Below are positions 25,393 to 33,924 of a stretch of 64,000 nt of DNA, one piece after another. The stretch comes from Pseudomonas sp. KUIN-1 (GTDB lineage Bacteria; Pseudomonadota; Gammaproteobacteria; Pseudomonadales; Pseudomonadaceae). Position 1 is the first letter of the stretch. The number at the start of each line of letters is the position of its first letter. The stretch spans positions 3,851,501 through 3,915,500 of the forward strand of contig NZ_AP020337.1 of assembly GCF_009176725.1 (NCBI RefSeq), written 5' to 3'. Position numbers and translations under genes: made by a program. Below the pieces are notes generated by a model, which saw only the letters and a program-made list of their open reading frames with translations, made no database searches and was not told the DNA's origin.

Positions 25393-27021
25393 ATGATCCT
25401 GCGAAAACTCAACCTGGCCGCCCGTTCGACGCTCTGTTTCGGCGTGTTTTGCCTGATGATCATTGCCTTGGGCTTGCTTGCCCTGCGTCAGGCGGCCGAG
25501 CTCAATGCGGCGGAAAAATTCATCGAGACCAATGTGCTTCCGAGCGTGAAACAGCTCGCATCGATCGATCGGGAGTTTGTCAGTATCCGCGGCAACAACG
25601 CCCGTGTGCGCAATCCGATTGAGCCGCAGGATCGAAAGACCAAGGCGCTCAGCGATATCCAGCAGTCGCGCTCGCTGATCGCCGGCTATTTTGACACGCT
25701 CGGCAAATTGATCGTGACTCCGCAAGGGCGCCAGGCCTTCGACGAATTGTCCCAGGCACAGGCCGGGTATCAGGTGGCACAGGATCGCTACCTCGCCTCG
25801 GTAGCCGCCGGCAATCTGGAAGCTGCAGTGGCAACTTCCAATGGTGAAATGAGAAGCGCGGCCGATCAGGTTGAAGCCGGGCTGAAAAAACTCATCGGCG
25901 TCAACGACGTCAAAGCCGAGAAAGCCGGCGCTGCCGCTAACGCTGCCTATCAGCAGACGCTGTGGATGGTGGGCATTTTCATCACCGTGGGCGTCATCAC
26001 CACGCTGCTCCTCGCCTGGATGTACACCCGCAGTCTGACTGGCCCGATTGGCGATTCGTTGAGTATCGCGCAACGCATTGCCACCAATGATCTGAGCAAG
26101 GACATCCCGCAACATGGCACTGACGAGGCGGCGAAACTGATTGCCGCACTCGCCACCATGCAGGCCAACCTGCGCAATGCCCTGATCCTGATCGGCGACT
26201 CTTCTACCCAGCTGGCTGCGACTTCCGAGGAAATGCATGCCGTCACCGAAGACGCCTCGCGCACCATTCTGCGCCAGACCAACGAGATCGAAATGGCAGC
26301 CACCGCCGTCAACGAGATGAGCGCGGCAGTAGAGGAAGTGGCCAGTAACGCCGCATCGGCATCTGAGGTGACCTCGCAATCCAGCACTGCAGCCATGGCT
26401 GGGCGCGCGCAGGTCGATGAGACCGTCACGGCGATCAACCTGATGGTCTCCAAGGTGCAGATCACCTCCACTGAGGTACAAGGCCTGGCCGTCATGGCGA
26501 CGGATATCAGTAAGGTGCTGGATGTGATCCGTGCCATCGCGGAACAGACCAACCTGCTGGCACTCAACGCAGCCATCGAAGCGGCTCGTGCAGGTGAAGC
26601 CGGGCGGGGTTTTGCGGTGGTGGCGGACGAGGTCAGGGCGCTGGCGCATCGCACCCAGCAATCGACCCGTGAAATCGAACAGATGGTCGACTCGATCCAG
26701 ACCGGCACCGGCAATGCTGTCAGCGCAATGGAGCAGACCAGCGTTCAGGCCCACAAGACGCTGGAGATGGCCAATGGCGCCGGCAAGGCGCTGCTGGAAA
26801 TCACCGAATCCATAAGCCAGATCAATGAACGCAACCTGATGATCGCCACCGCTGCCGAAGAACAGGCTCAGGTCGCTCGAGAAGTCGACAGAAGCCTGGT
26901 CAGCATTCGTGATCTGTCCAGCCAGACATCGGAGGGCTCCAATCAGACGGCCATCGCCACTGCCGAACTGTCGACCCTGGCTTCAAGCCTGAACCGTCTC
27001 ACCAAGCAATTCCGCGTTTAA
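25393..27021 (+). CDS. Methyl-accepting chemotaxis protein (4-helix-bundle sensor)
   Basis: A 542-residue chemoreceptor: membrane helix about 13-32, a periplasmic four-helix-bundle domain to about 190, a second helix (about 193-213), a HAMP domain (RSLTGPIGDSLSIAQRIA) and a signalling domain. The hairpin tip EQTNLLALNAAIEAARAGE and VVADEVRALAHRT are intact. The ligand is unknown. Its domain layout matches the receptor encoded at 28640-30280, and the two are probably paralogues. A hairpin follows the stop. Confidence 0.93.
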   Translation: MILRKLNLAARSTLCFGVFCLMIIALGLLALRQAAELNAAEKFIETNVLPSVKQLASIDREFVSIRGNNARVRNPIEPQDRKTKALSDIQQSRSLIAGYFDTLGKLIVTPQGRQAFDELSQAQAGYQVAQDRYLASVAAGNLEAAVATSNGEMRSAADQVEAGLKKLIGVNDVKAEKAGAAANAAYQQTLWMVGIFITVGVITTLLLAWMYTRSLTGPIGDSLSIAQRIATNDLSKDIPQHGTDEAAKLIAALATMQANLRNALILIGDSSTQLAATSEEMHAVTEDASRTILRQTNEIEMAATAVNEMSAAVEEVASNAASASEVTSQSSTAAMAGRAQVDETVTAINLMVSKVQITSTEVQGLAVMATDISKVLDVIRAIAEQTNLLALNAAIEAARAGEAGRGFAVVADEVRALAHRTQQSTREIEQMVDSIQTGTGNAVSAMEQTSVQAHKTLEMANGAGKALLEITESISQINERNLMIATAAEEQAQVAREVDRSLVSIRDLSSQTSEGSNQTAIATAELSTLASSLNRLTKQFRV

Positions 27022-27029
27022 GCCCCTCT

Positions 27030-27051
27030 GCCGGGAAGCTCGCTTCCCGGC
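27030..27051. terminator. Hairpin after the chemoreceptor gene
   Basis: GCCGGGAAGC-TC-GCTTCCCGGC, a perfect 10-bp stem nine bases after the stop; the following T-run is weak. Confidence 0.6.
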
Positions 27052-27162
27052 ATCTCCCCTTGTCGAATGGCCTTCCCTGATCTAAGTTGTACGACGACAG
27101 ATGAATTCTGTCATCTGCGCCGGTTTCGCTCACCTTCAATAATCACAAGAAAAGGGATGAAC

Positions 27163-27591
27163 ATGAAAAAGCTGACACTGCTGATGGGGTTTCTGTGCCT
27201 GTTCACCGGTTACGTCGCGGCCTCGCCTTCCGACGAGACCGATGTCGCCAATGCCGTAGACAAACTGACACAAGCCATGTGGCACAAGGACATAGCGCAA
27301 CTCGATGCGCTGACCGCCGACAACCTCACGTATGGTCACTCCAGCGGTACTATTCAGGACAAGAAGGCATTCATTGCGGACATCGAAACCGGCAAGAGCG
27401 CCTTCAATGACCTGAAGATGCTCAATCAAAAGATCACCCTGTCCGGCGACGTGGCACTGGTGCGCAATCACTTTTCGGCTCAGGCGGTGAACAACGGCAA
27501 GCTTGTGCCGACTGAAATCGAGAACTTCCAAATCTGGCAAAAGCAGAACGGCCAATGGTTGCTGATCGGCCGTCAGGCATTCCGCTTCTGA
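27163..27591 (+). CDS. Secreted NTF2-like (DUF4440-type) protein
   Basis: A 142-residue protein with a signal peptide (KKLTLLMGFLCLFTGYVAAS) and a cystatin/NTF2-like fold: VDKLTQAMWHKDIAQLDALT, ADNLTYGHSSG, and a C-terminal QIWQKQNGQWLLIGRQAF. Members bind small molecules or act as SnoaL-like enzymes; no function is assigned. AAGGG lies six bases before the ATG at 27163, which decides this start over an ATG two codons upstream that abuts the ribosome site. Confidence 0.78.
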   Translation: MKKLTLLMGFLCLFTGYVAASPSDETDVANAVDKLTQAMWHKDIAQLDALTADNLTYGHSSGTIQDKKAFIADIETGKSAFNDLKMLNQKITLSGDVALVRNHFSAQAVNNGKLVPTEIENFQIWQKQNGQWLLIGRQAFRF

Positions 27592-27619
27592 TTCCAGGTT
27601 ACCAGCGCAGCGCCAGACG

Positions 27620-28501
27620 CTACTGCTGCGTGCCGAACATTGCCGTCCAGTAAATTCCTGCGTCACTTTTGGGGTCCATTGCGTAGGCTGCGCCCAGCTC
27701 GCGGAAATCCGGATTCATCAGGTTGGCGCAGTGGCCCGGGCTCAGCAGCCAGCCATCCACCACCTTGCGCGCACTGTCCTGGCCGGCGGCAATGTTCTCG
27801 CCCACCTGCTGACCCACATACCCGGCCAGTTCGGCGCGATCGCCAGGTGTGCGTCCGTCGCGATCCTTGTGGTCAAAAAAGTTTTGATTGGCCATAGCCT
27901 GGGAATGACGTTGCGCAGCGGTCCCCAGCACCAGGTTCCAGGCCAGCGGCGTGGCAGCGGCGAAGGATTGCGTGCCGCACTGGCGTGCCTGAGTGCGGGC
28001 GTTGTTGATCATTTCCAGAATCTTTTGCCCCTCTGCCTGCCAGTCGCCAAGACGCGACGCTACCAGCGAGCGCGCCAGCACGATACGCCAGTCTCGCCCT
28101 TCGCGGCTGACCCCGATGTCGACGAATTGCGGGTCCAGCACCACGCGGCAGAAACTCTCCAGCACCGCCTTGAGTGCAGCGTCGGCATTGTTCGGACCGG
28201 ACAGGCTTATCGCCTGCACAGTGACCATCGGATAGGAAGCACGGGTCAGCGCCTGTTGCAGGTCCAGATTGCCACTGGCCGGCAGCACCAAACGCGTGTC
28301 GCTGGTCAGCGGCGGCAGTTCCATGGACACCTGCTCGCCGCAGCGCTGCGCCTGGCCGCGATAGGCATTGAGGGATTCGATCAATTGCGTTTCGTCACCG
28401 GCCAGCGCAGCACTGGAAAAAACGCCAGAGCACAACACCGCCAGAAAGGCTAATGACACTCGCGGGAGCGACAGACGCAGAAGGTAATGAATGACAGGCA
28501 T
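27620..28501 (-). CDS. CAP (SCP/PR-1) domain protein, secreted
   Basis: A 293-residue protein with a signal peptide (cleavage near SSAALA-GD), an N-terminal region of its own (about 35-155), and a C-terminal CAP domain. Signatures are RHSQAMANQNFFDHKDRDG, VGENIAAGQ and WLLSPGHCANLMNPDFRELG. Bacterial CAP proteins are extracytoplasmic with mostly unknown roles, often stress or lipid related. It is convergent with the NTF2-like gene. Confidence 0.87.
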   Translation of the reverse strand: MPVIHYLLRLSLPRVSLAFLAVLCSGVFSSAALAGDETQLIESLNAYRGQAQRCGEQVSMELPPLTSDTRLVLPASGNLDLQQALTRASYPMVTVQAISLSGPNNADAALKAVLESFCRVVLDPQFVDIGVSREGRDWRIVLARSLVASRLGDWQAEGQKILEMINNARTQARQCGTQSFAAATPLAWNLVLGTAAQRHSQAMANQNFFDHKDRDGRTPGDRAELAGYVGQQVGENIAAGQDSARKVVDGWLLSPGHCANLMNPDFRELGAAYAMDPKSDAGIYWTAMFGTQQ

Positions 28502-28639
28502 GAAAAGTCTCTCTCGGGCTGAGTCCGCCTATGATGCGCGAAATGACCCGGTCGGGCGCAACGCCTTTTTTATGCCTGACCGGAATTTAACAACCGATCG
28601 AGCCCAGACGTGCGCCAGACAATGCCTCGTGAGGACGAC

Positions 28640-30280
28640 TTACAGCTTGAAGTTGGCAACCAGTGAGTTGAACGAAGTGGCCAGTCGCGACAGTTCCTGA
28701 CTGGACGCGCTGGTCTGGTTGGCACCGGCAGCGCTCTGGGTCGACAGGTCCTGAATATTGATCAGGTTGCGGTCTACCTCGCGGGCCACTTGGGCCTGCT
28801 CTTCCGAGGCGGAAGCAATGACCAGATTGCGCTCGTTGATGGTGGCTACACCCAGGGTGATTTTCTCCAGCGCCGCGCCCGCACGCAGGGCCAGTTCCTG
28901 CGTGTTGGTGGCCAGCGACAGGCTCTTGCCCATCGCCGCAACCGCGCCGTCGGCACCTGACTGCACGGTGCTGATCATGCCTTCGATTTCCACTGTCGAT
29001 GCCTGGGTACGGTGCGCCAGGGCCCGAACCTCGTCAGCCACGACCGCAAAACCACGACCCTGCTCGCCAGCACGTGCAGCTTCAATGGCGGCGTTCAAGG
29101 CCAGCAGATTGGTCTGCTCGGCGATACTGCGAATCACGTCAAGCACCTTGCTGATTTCCCGCACATGCCCGGCCAGCTCGGAGACAGCGCCAGTGGATGC
29201 GGTGATCTCGTGGACCATGGTGGTGATGCCCTTGACCGTGTGATCGACCTGACCACGGCCATCGACCGCATCGTCTGTAGCGGACTTCGACGCTTCAGAC
29301 GTGGACACCGCATTGCGCGCCACTTCTTCCACCGCGGCAGTCATCTGATTGACGGCTGTTGCCGCCTGCTGGATTTCGTCGTTCTGGCGAGTCAGCCCGC
29401 GGGTGCTTTCATCGGTGACGGCGCTCAGCTCTTCGGCAGCGGAAGCGAGCTGGTCCGAGGCACTGGCAATCTGTTGAATGGTGTTTTTCAGACCGCCCTG
29501 CATATCGGACAGCGCGTTCAACAGTTGTCCGGCCTCATCGCCACTAGTAGAAACAATGGGCTGGGTCAGGTCACCGCCCGCAATGCGCTGAGCACTGGCG
29601 ACTGCGACAGCCAAAGGACGGGTGATCATGCGGGTAATCAGCACGCCCAGCATGATCGCCACCAGAAACGCGATCACCACACCAATCTCCAGCATCAATA
29701 CCGAACTGGCCTTCAGGTCGGCAGCAGCGGCTGCGCCTTCCTTGATCTGACGATTGTTGGAGTCGATCATGACGCGCATGTAACTGCGCACCTTGGTAAA
29801 GCTTTCCGAGGACAGGCTGTTCAACTGGGTCCGGGCAGCCTCGTAATTACCTGCCTTCATCAGGTCGACAACCTGTTGAGAGCCGGAAATGTAAGCGGGC
29901 AGCATCAGTTCCAACTGATCACCGGCAGCGCGCTCGTCATCTTCCAGAGGCGTGGCGCGGTAGATCGCGAACACTTTTTGCGCACGGGCCAGGTCATCAC
30001 TCAACGCCTGACGAACTCGATCCTTGTCCGCTTCGGAGACACCGCCATCCTGCGCATCCAGCAAACGGTACAACCCGCGGTTGTGAGCGGTAAAGCTGGT
30101 CAGCGCTTCATTGGTGTTGCTGACCGATACAAGGTTGTTGGAGAAGGTCAGCTCAAGAGCGTTGGCCAGGCGGGTCACGCCCACCATTCCCAGAGCGCCG
30201 ACGGCCAGCGTAATCAATGCACAAATGATGAAAGCAGAGAGCAGCTTGGTGGAAAACTTGGACTGACGCAGGACGTTCAT
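28640..30280 (-). CDS. Methyl-accepting chemotaxis protein (4-helix-bundle sensor)
   Basis: A 546-residue chemoreceptor starting MNVLRQSKFSTKLL. It has a first membrane helix about 12-34, a periplasmic helical sensor domain, a second helix about 190-212, HAMP (RMITRPLAVAVASAQRIA) and the signalling domain with EQTNLLALNAAIEAARAGE and VVADEVRALAHRT. A frame extension to 30352 lies before the membrane helix and is unlikely. The ligand is unknown. Confidence 0.92.
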   Translation of the reverse strand: MNVLRQSKFSTKLLSAFIICALITLAVGALGMVGVTRLANALELTFSNNLVSVSNTNEALTSFTAHNRGLYRLLDAQDGGVSEADKDRVRQALSDDLARAQKVFAIYRATPLEDDERAAGDQLELMLPAYISGSQQVVDLMKAGNYEAARTQLNSLSSESFTKVRSYMRVMIDSNNRQIKEGAAAAADLKASSVLMLEIGVVIAFLVAIMLGVLITRMITRPLAVAVASAQRIAGGDLTQPIVSTSGDEAGQLLNALSDMQGGLKNTIQQIASASDQLASAAEELSAVTDESTRGLTRQNDEIQQAATAVNQMTAAVEEVARNAVSTSEASKSATDDAVDGRGQVDHTVKGITTMVHEITASTGAVSELAGHVREISKVLDVIRSIAEQTNLLALNAAIEAARAGEQGRGFAVVADEVRALAHRTQASTVEIEGMISTVQSGADGAVAAMGKSLSLATNTQELALRAGAALEKITLGVATINERNLVIASASEEQAQVAREVDRNLINIQDLSTQSAAGANQTSASSQELSRLATSFNSLVANFKL

Positions 30281-30479
30281 GGGGCTTACCTGTTGCTGAA
30301 TGAGGAGTGGTGTCAGTGCCGGAATGAGTTGATCAAACAGCGATGATGTCATAATGACTTCACCTCATTTGGATCGTTCCACGGCCTCCTCGCTTTTTGA
30401 TAAAAAGAGCTTTGACAAGTCGCACGTGTGCAACTAATGCCCTCTATCGGTCCTGCCTCGTTCGCACGCTCTTCTTTAA

Positions 30480-31205
30480 TCAGTGCAGCCGCAACGTTTG
30501 CGACACGCCGTCTGCCAGGCCATCGTTGCCTAGACGTTGCTCGGCGAATGTTCTCGCTTCAAGGGCCATGCGGTCCAGATGGCGGTCGCGTTGCTTCTCC
30601 GCATCGACCATCGCGCTGTTGCCATGCTGTTTGAGCAAATAAGCGTGGATCTGCCGCACTTCCACCGAGTTGTAGATCGGTGCGATATCCATGACCACAA
30701 GCAGACCGTCAGTACCGTGATCACGCGTGTTCATGATGACCTGCGGACCACGCGCACCCAGCACCTGAAAACCCATGGCCTCGAAATACGCGACTTTGCC
30801 GACCACGCAATACAGCTCTGCGTGCGGATAGCGACTGGTCATTTTCTCCAGCATCGAGCGTGCGATGCCCTGACGGCGGTGGCTGTCGCGCACCGCCATG
30901 TAAGCTACGGCGCAGGCCTCCGGGTCATCCTGCACAGGCAGGTACAGCAAAAAACCCAAGACGGTTTCGGGGTCTTCGTCGTCCAGCGCAACGATCAGCT
31001 CCACGGCCAGCTGCTGCGAACCGTCCATGGCATTCAGGTACAGATGCACCTCGTACCCCACGCCGTACTGGTAAAGGTTGTACAGTGGGTTGCTCGGCGC
31101 GATGGCTACCAGGCTGATGTCAGTCACGTAATCGACGACCATCTGCTGGATCTGGCTACGGATGAATTCCGGCGGCGGGGTGTGTAGCAGCATGATCGTT
31201 GGCAT
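30480..31205 (-). CDS. GNAT family N-acetyltransferase
   Basis: A 241-residue protein with a GNAT core in the middle: VAYMAVRDSHRRQGIARSMLEKM holds the acetyl-CoA loop (RRQGIA), followed by LYCVVGKVAYFEAMGFQVLG. The C-terminal ~90 residues form an extra region of unknown role. The acceptor is unknown. The ATG at 31205 has GGAG upstream; the longer frame to 31274 does not resemble the family. Confidence 0.82.
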   Translation of the reverse strand: MPTIMLLHTPPPEFIRSQIQQMVVDYVTDISLVAIAPSNPLYNLYQYGVGYEVHLYLNAMDGSQQLAVELIVALDDEDPETVLGFLLYLPVQDDPEACAVAYMAVRDSHRRQGIARSMLEKMTSRYPHAELYCVVGKVAYFEAMGFQVLGARGPQVIMNTRDHGTDGLLVVMDIAPIYNSVEVRQIHAYLLKQHGNSAMVDAEKQRDRHLDRMALEARTFAEQRLGNDGLADGVSQTLRLH

Positions 31206-31331
31206 GGGACAAGGGGCTCCATTAAAGAGGTGTGTCTGTACAGAATGTGGCCACATGATAGCGCGTCGAGGCATTCAAGACCGATATTGTCATATTGCCA
31301 GCATTCTGCAGCGCGGCACCTTAGTTACAAC

Positions 31332-31427
31332 TTATACGATGACCTGGAAAAAGAATATCAAATAGCCACCTACTAACAAGATGGCCACAAGTATCAGTAC
31401 GATCGTACCAGCGCACATCACGGCCAT
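31332..31427 (-). CDS. Possible 31-residue membrane peptide downstream of a Fur box
   Basis: A short frame starting MAVMCAGTIVLILVAILLVG and ending in QVIV: one hydrophobic helix with no domain match I recognise. The start is uncertain (31427 or 31418) and the ribosome site is weak. It begins 27-36 bp after a strong Fur-box match on the side away from katB. It could be a genuine iron-regulated small membrane protein or a chance frame in AT-rich DNA. Confidence 0.35.
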   Translation of the reverse strand: MAVMCAGTIVLILVAILLVGGYLIFFFQVIV

Positions 31428-31453
31428 CTGTAGTGCTACCAGACAATAAAGCT

Positions 31454-31472
31454 GATAATGATTCACATTAAC
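31454..31472. promoter_or_regulatory. Fur box
   Basis: GATAATGATTCACATTAAC matches the 19-bp Fur consensus at 15 of 19 positions. It lies about 280 bp before katB and 27 bp before a short minus-strand frame. The remaining AT-rich DNA between 31206 and 31755 shows no other gene. Confidence 0.65.
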
Positions 31473-31755
31473 CTGAACACGGAGAAAAACAGCGTGTTTA
31501 ATGACTGCCGACATTTAATAAAAATCAAATATTTTCAATGAGATGCATAACTAGCGAACGCAGGAAAATATAACTTGATCCACCGCATATGAACGTGCTC
31601 TCAGTGCACCATACGAACGCGGTACAAACATTCTTTACCGGGTCTACCTTTTGCCTGAGTATTTATCTCAATCGCCTCGATACATTTTTATAATCACTGT
31701 ATTTCCCTCACGCGCCTAAGATAACCCGGCCTACTAAAAATATGAGGGATTCAAA

Positions 31756-33288
31756 ATGCCGTTATTAAACTGGTCCAGACACATGGTGTGTTTAACTGCA
31801 GCCGGTCTGATTACTGTTCCGACCGTTTATGCCGCTGACACCCTGACCCGCGACAATGGCGCCGTCGTCGGCGACAATCAGAATTCTCAGACCGCAGGCG
31901 CCCAAGGGCCTGTCCTGCTGCAAGACGTGCAGCTGCTGCAAAAGCTGCAGCGCTTTGATCGCGAACGCATTCCTGAGCGCGTCGTGCATGCCCGTGGCAC
32001 CGGCGTCAAAGGCGAGTTCACGGCCTCGGCCGATATCAGCGACCTGAGCAAGGCGACCGTGTTCAAATCCGGTGAGAAGACCCCGGTATTCGTACGCTTC
32101 TCCTCCGTGGTTCACGGCAATCACTCGCCGGAAACCCTGCGCGACCCGCATGGCTTCGCCACCAAGTTCTACACGGCTGACGGCAACTGGGACCTGGTGG
32201 GCAACAACTTCCCGACCTTCTTCATCCGTGACGCCATCAAGTTCCCGGACATGGTCCACGCGTTCAAACCTGACCCGCGTACCAATCTGGACAACGATTC
32301 GCGTCGCTTCGACTTCTTCTCCCACGTACCGGAAGCCACCCGTACGCTGACCCTGTTGTATTCGAACGAGGGCACCCCGGCGGGCTATCGCTTCATGGAC
32401 GGCAACGGTGTACACGCCTACAAACTGGTCAACGCCAAGGGCGAAGTGCATTACGTGAAGTTCCACTGGAAATCCCTGCAGGGCCTCAAGAACCTTGATC
32501 CCAAGGAAGTCGCTCAGGTCCAGTCCAAGGATTACAGCCACCTGACCAACGATCTGGTCGGCGCGATCAAAAAGGGTGACTTCCCGAAATGGGATTTGTA
32601 CGTTCAGGTCCTGAAGCCTGAAGAGCTGGCGAAATTCGACTTCGATCCACTGGACGCCACCAAGATCTGGCCGGACGTTCCCGAGAAGAAGATCGGGCAG
32701 ATGGTCTTGAACAAGAACGTCGATAACTTCTTCCAGGAAACCGAGCAGGTCGCCATGGCCCCGGCCAACCTGGTTCCAGGTATCGAACCTTCCGAGGATC
32801 GCCTGTTGCAGGGCCGTGTGTTCTCCTACGCTGACACCCAGATGTATCGCCTTGGCGCCAATGGCCTGAGCCTGCCCGTCAACCAGCCCAAGGTTGCGGT
32901 CAACAACGGCAATCAGGACGGTGCGCTGAATACCGGTCACACCACCAGCGGCGTCAACTATGAGCCGAGCCGTCTGGAACCGCGTCCAGCGGATGACAAG
33001 GCGCGTTACAGCCAGCTGCCGCTCAGTGGCACTACCCAGCAGGCGAAGATCACGCGTGAGCAGAACTTCAAGCAGGCGGGTGATCTGTATCGCTCCTACA
33101 GCGCGAAAGAGAAGACTGACCTGGTGCAGAGCTTTGGCGAGTCGCTGGCCGACACCGACACTGAAAGCAAGAACATCATGCTGTCGTACCTGTACAAGGC
33201 AGATCCGGACTACGGCACTCGGGTAGCCGAAGTCGCCAAAGGCGATCTGAGCAAGGTCAAGTCCCTGGCTGCAAGCCTCAAGGACTGA
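31756..33288 (+). CDS. katB: Periplasmic catalase KatB
   Basis: A 510-residue monofunctional haem catalase with a signal peptide (cleavage near TVYA-AD). The catalytic region is RIPERVVHARGTGVKGEF, followed by FVRFSSVVHGNHSPETLRDPHGFATKFYT. The proximal haem ligand motif is RVFSYADTQMYRLG. It removes hydrogen peroxide in the periplasm and corresponds to P. aeruginosa KatB and the periplasmic catalase of P. syringae. GAGGGA precedes the ATG. The ankyrin protein gene follows, as in P. aeruginosa katB-ankB. Confidence 0.95.
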   Translation: MPLLNWSRHMVCLTAAGLITVPTVYAADTLTRDNGAVVGDNQNSQTAGAQGPVLLQDVQLLQKLQRFDRERIPERVVHARGTGVKGEFTASADISDLSKATVFKSGEKTPVFVRFSSVVHGNHSPETLRDPHGFATKFYTADGNWDLVGNNFPTFFIRDAIKFPDMVHAFKPDPRTNLDNDSRRFDFFSHVPEATRTLTLLYSNEGTPAGYRFMDGNGVHAYKLVNAKGEVHYVKFHWKSLQGLKNLDPKEVAQVQSKDYSHLTNDLVGAIKKGDFPKWDLYVQVLKPEELAKFDFDPLDATKIWPDVPEKKIGQMVLNKNVDNFFQETEQVAMAPANLVPGIEPSEDRLLQGRVFSYADTQMYRLGANGLSLPVNQPKVAVNNGNQDGALNTGHTTSGVNYEPSRLEPRPADDKARYSQLPLSGTTQQAKITREQNFKQAGDLYRSYSAKEKTDLVQSFGESLADTDTESKNIMLSYLYKADPDYGTRVAEVAKGDLSKVKSLAASLKD

Positions 33289-33300
33289 TGATCTGATACC

Positions 33301-33328
33301 CCGTCCCGGTGCTTTGTCGCCGGGACGG
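33301..33328 (+). terminator. Hairpin between katB and ankB
   Basis: CCGTCCCGG and CCGGGACGG form a perfect 9-bp stem around 10 bases in the katB-ankB gap. No proper T-run follows, so it may be a partial terminator that lowers ankB expression or an mRNA-stabilising structure. Confidence 0.5.
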
Positions 33329-33348
33329 TTCCCGTTAGGAGAACGCCC

Positions 33349-33912
33349 ATGAAGCATCTGATCTATGGCTTGCTGCTGTTTGCCGCAGCCGCAAACGCCA
33401 CACCACCGACTCCCACTCCAGCGCCTTCAGAGCTGAGCGCCGAACAGACTGCCAGCCAGCTGCGCACGCTGTTTTTCGACGCCTCCCGTGAAGGCAACAA
33501 CCCGATGCTGGACACCTTTATCGAAGCTCATTACGACCTCAATATCCGTGACGAACAAGGCTATACCGGTCTGATTCTGGCGGCCTATCACGGCCATGAA
33601 GACTCGGTGATACGCCTGATAGACGCCGGAGCAGACCCCTGCGCCAAGGACAATCGCGGCAATACGGCGCTGATGGGTGCGATTTTCAAGGGTGAACTGA
33701 GCATCGCCAAGCGTCTGGTGCAGGCAGATTGTGGTGCGAACCTCACCAACAATGCCGGACAGACCGCCGCCATGTACGCCGCCTTGTTCAAACGCACTGA
33801 AGTGCTCAAGGAACTGACCGACAAGGGCGCAGACCTGAGCATTCGTGACAGCATGGGCAATGACGTGGAAGGCTTGTCCAAAGGTGAATTCCAGGCGCCG
33901 CCCACCCGCTGA
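33349..33912 (+). CDS. ankB: Ankyrin repeat protein AnkB
   Basis: A 187-residue protein with a signal peptide (KHLIYGLLLFAAAANA) and about three to four ankyrin repeats, for example DEQGYTGLILAAYHGHEDSV and NRGNTALMGAIFKGELSIAK. In P. aeruginosa AnkB is a periplasmic partner needed for full KatB activity; the same role is inferred here from the katB-ankB order. TTAGGAG lies before the ATG. Confidence 0.9.
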   Translation: MKHLIYGLLLFAAAANATPPTPTPAPSELSAEQTASQLRTLFFDASREGNNPMLDTFIEAHYDLNIRDEQGYTGLILAAYHGHEDSVIRLIDAGADPCAKDNRGNTALMGAIFKGELSIAKRLVQADCGANLTNNAGQTAAMYAALFKRTEVLKELTDKGADLSIRDSMGNDVEGLSKGEFQAPPTR

Positions 33913-33924
33913 CGGCTGCTGGAA

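Noticed and set aside
31792..33357. 521-codon minus-strand frame
   Set aside because: Shadow of katB.
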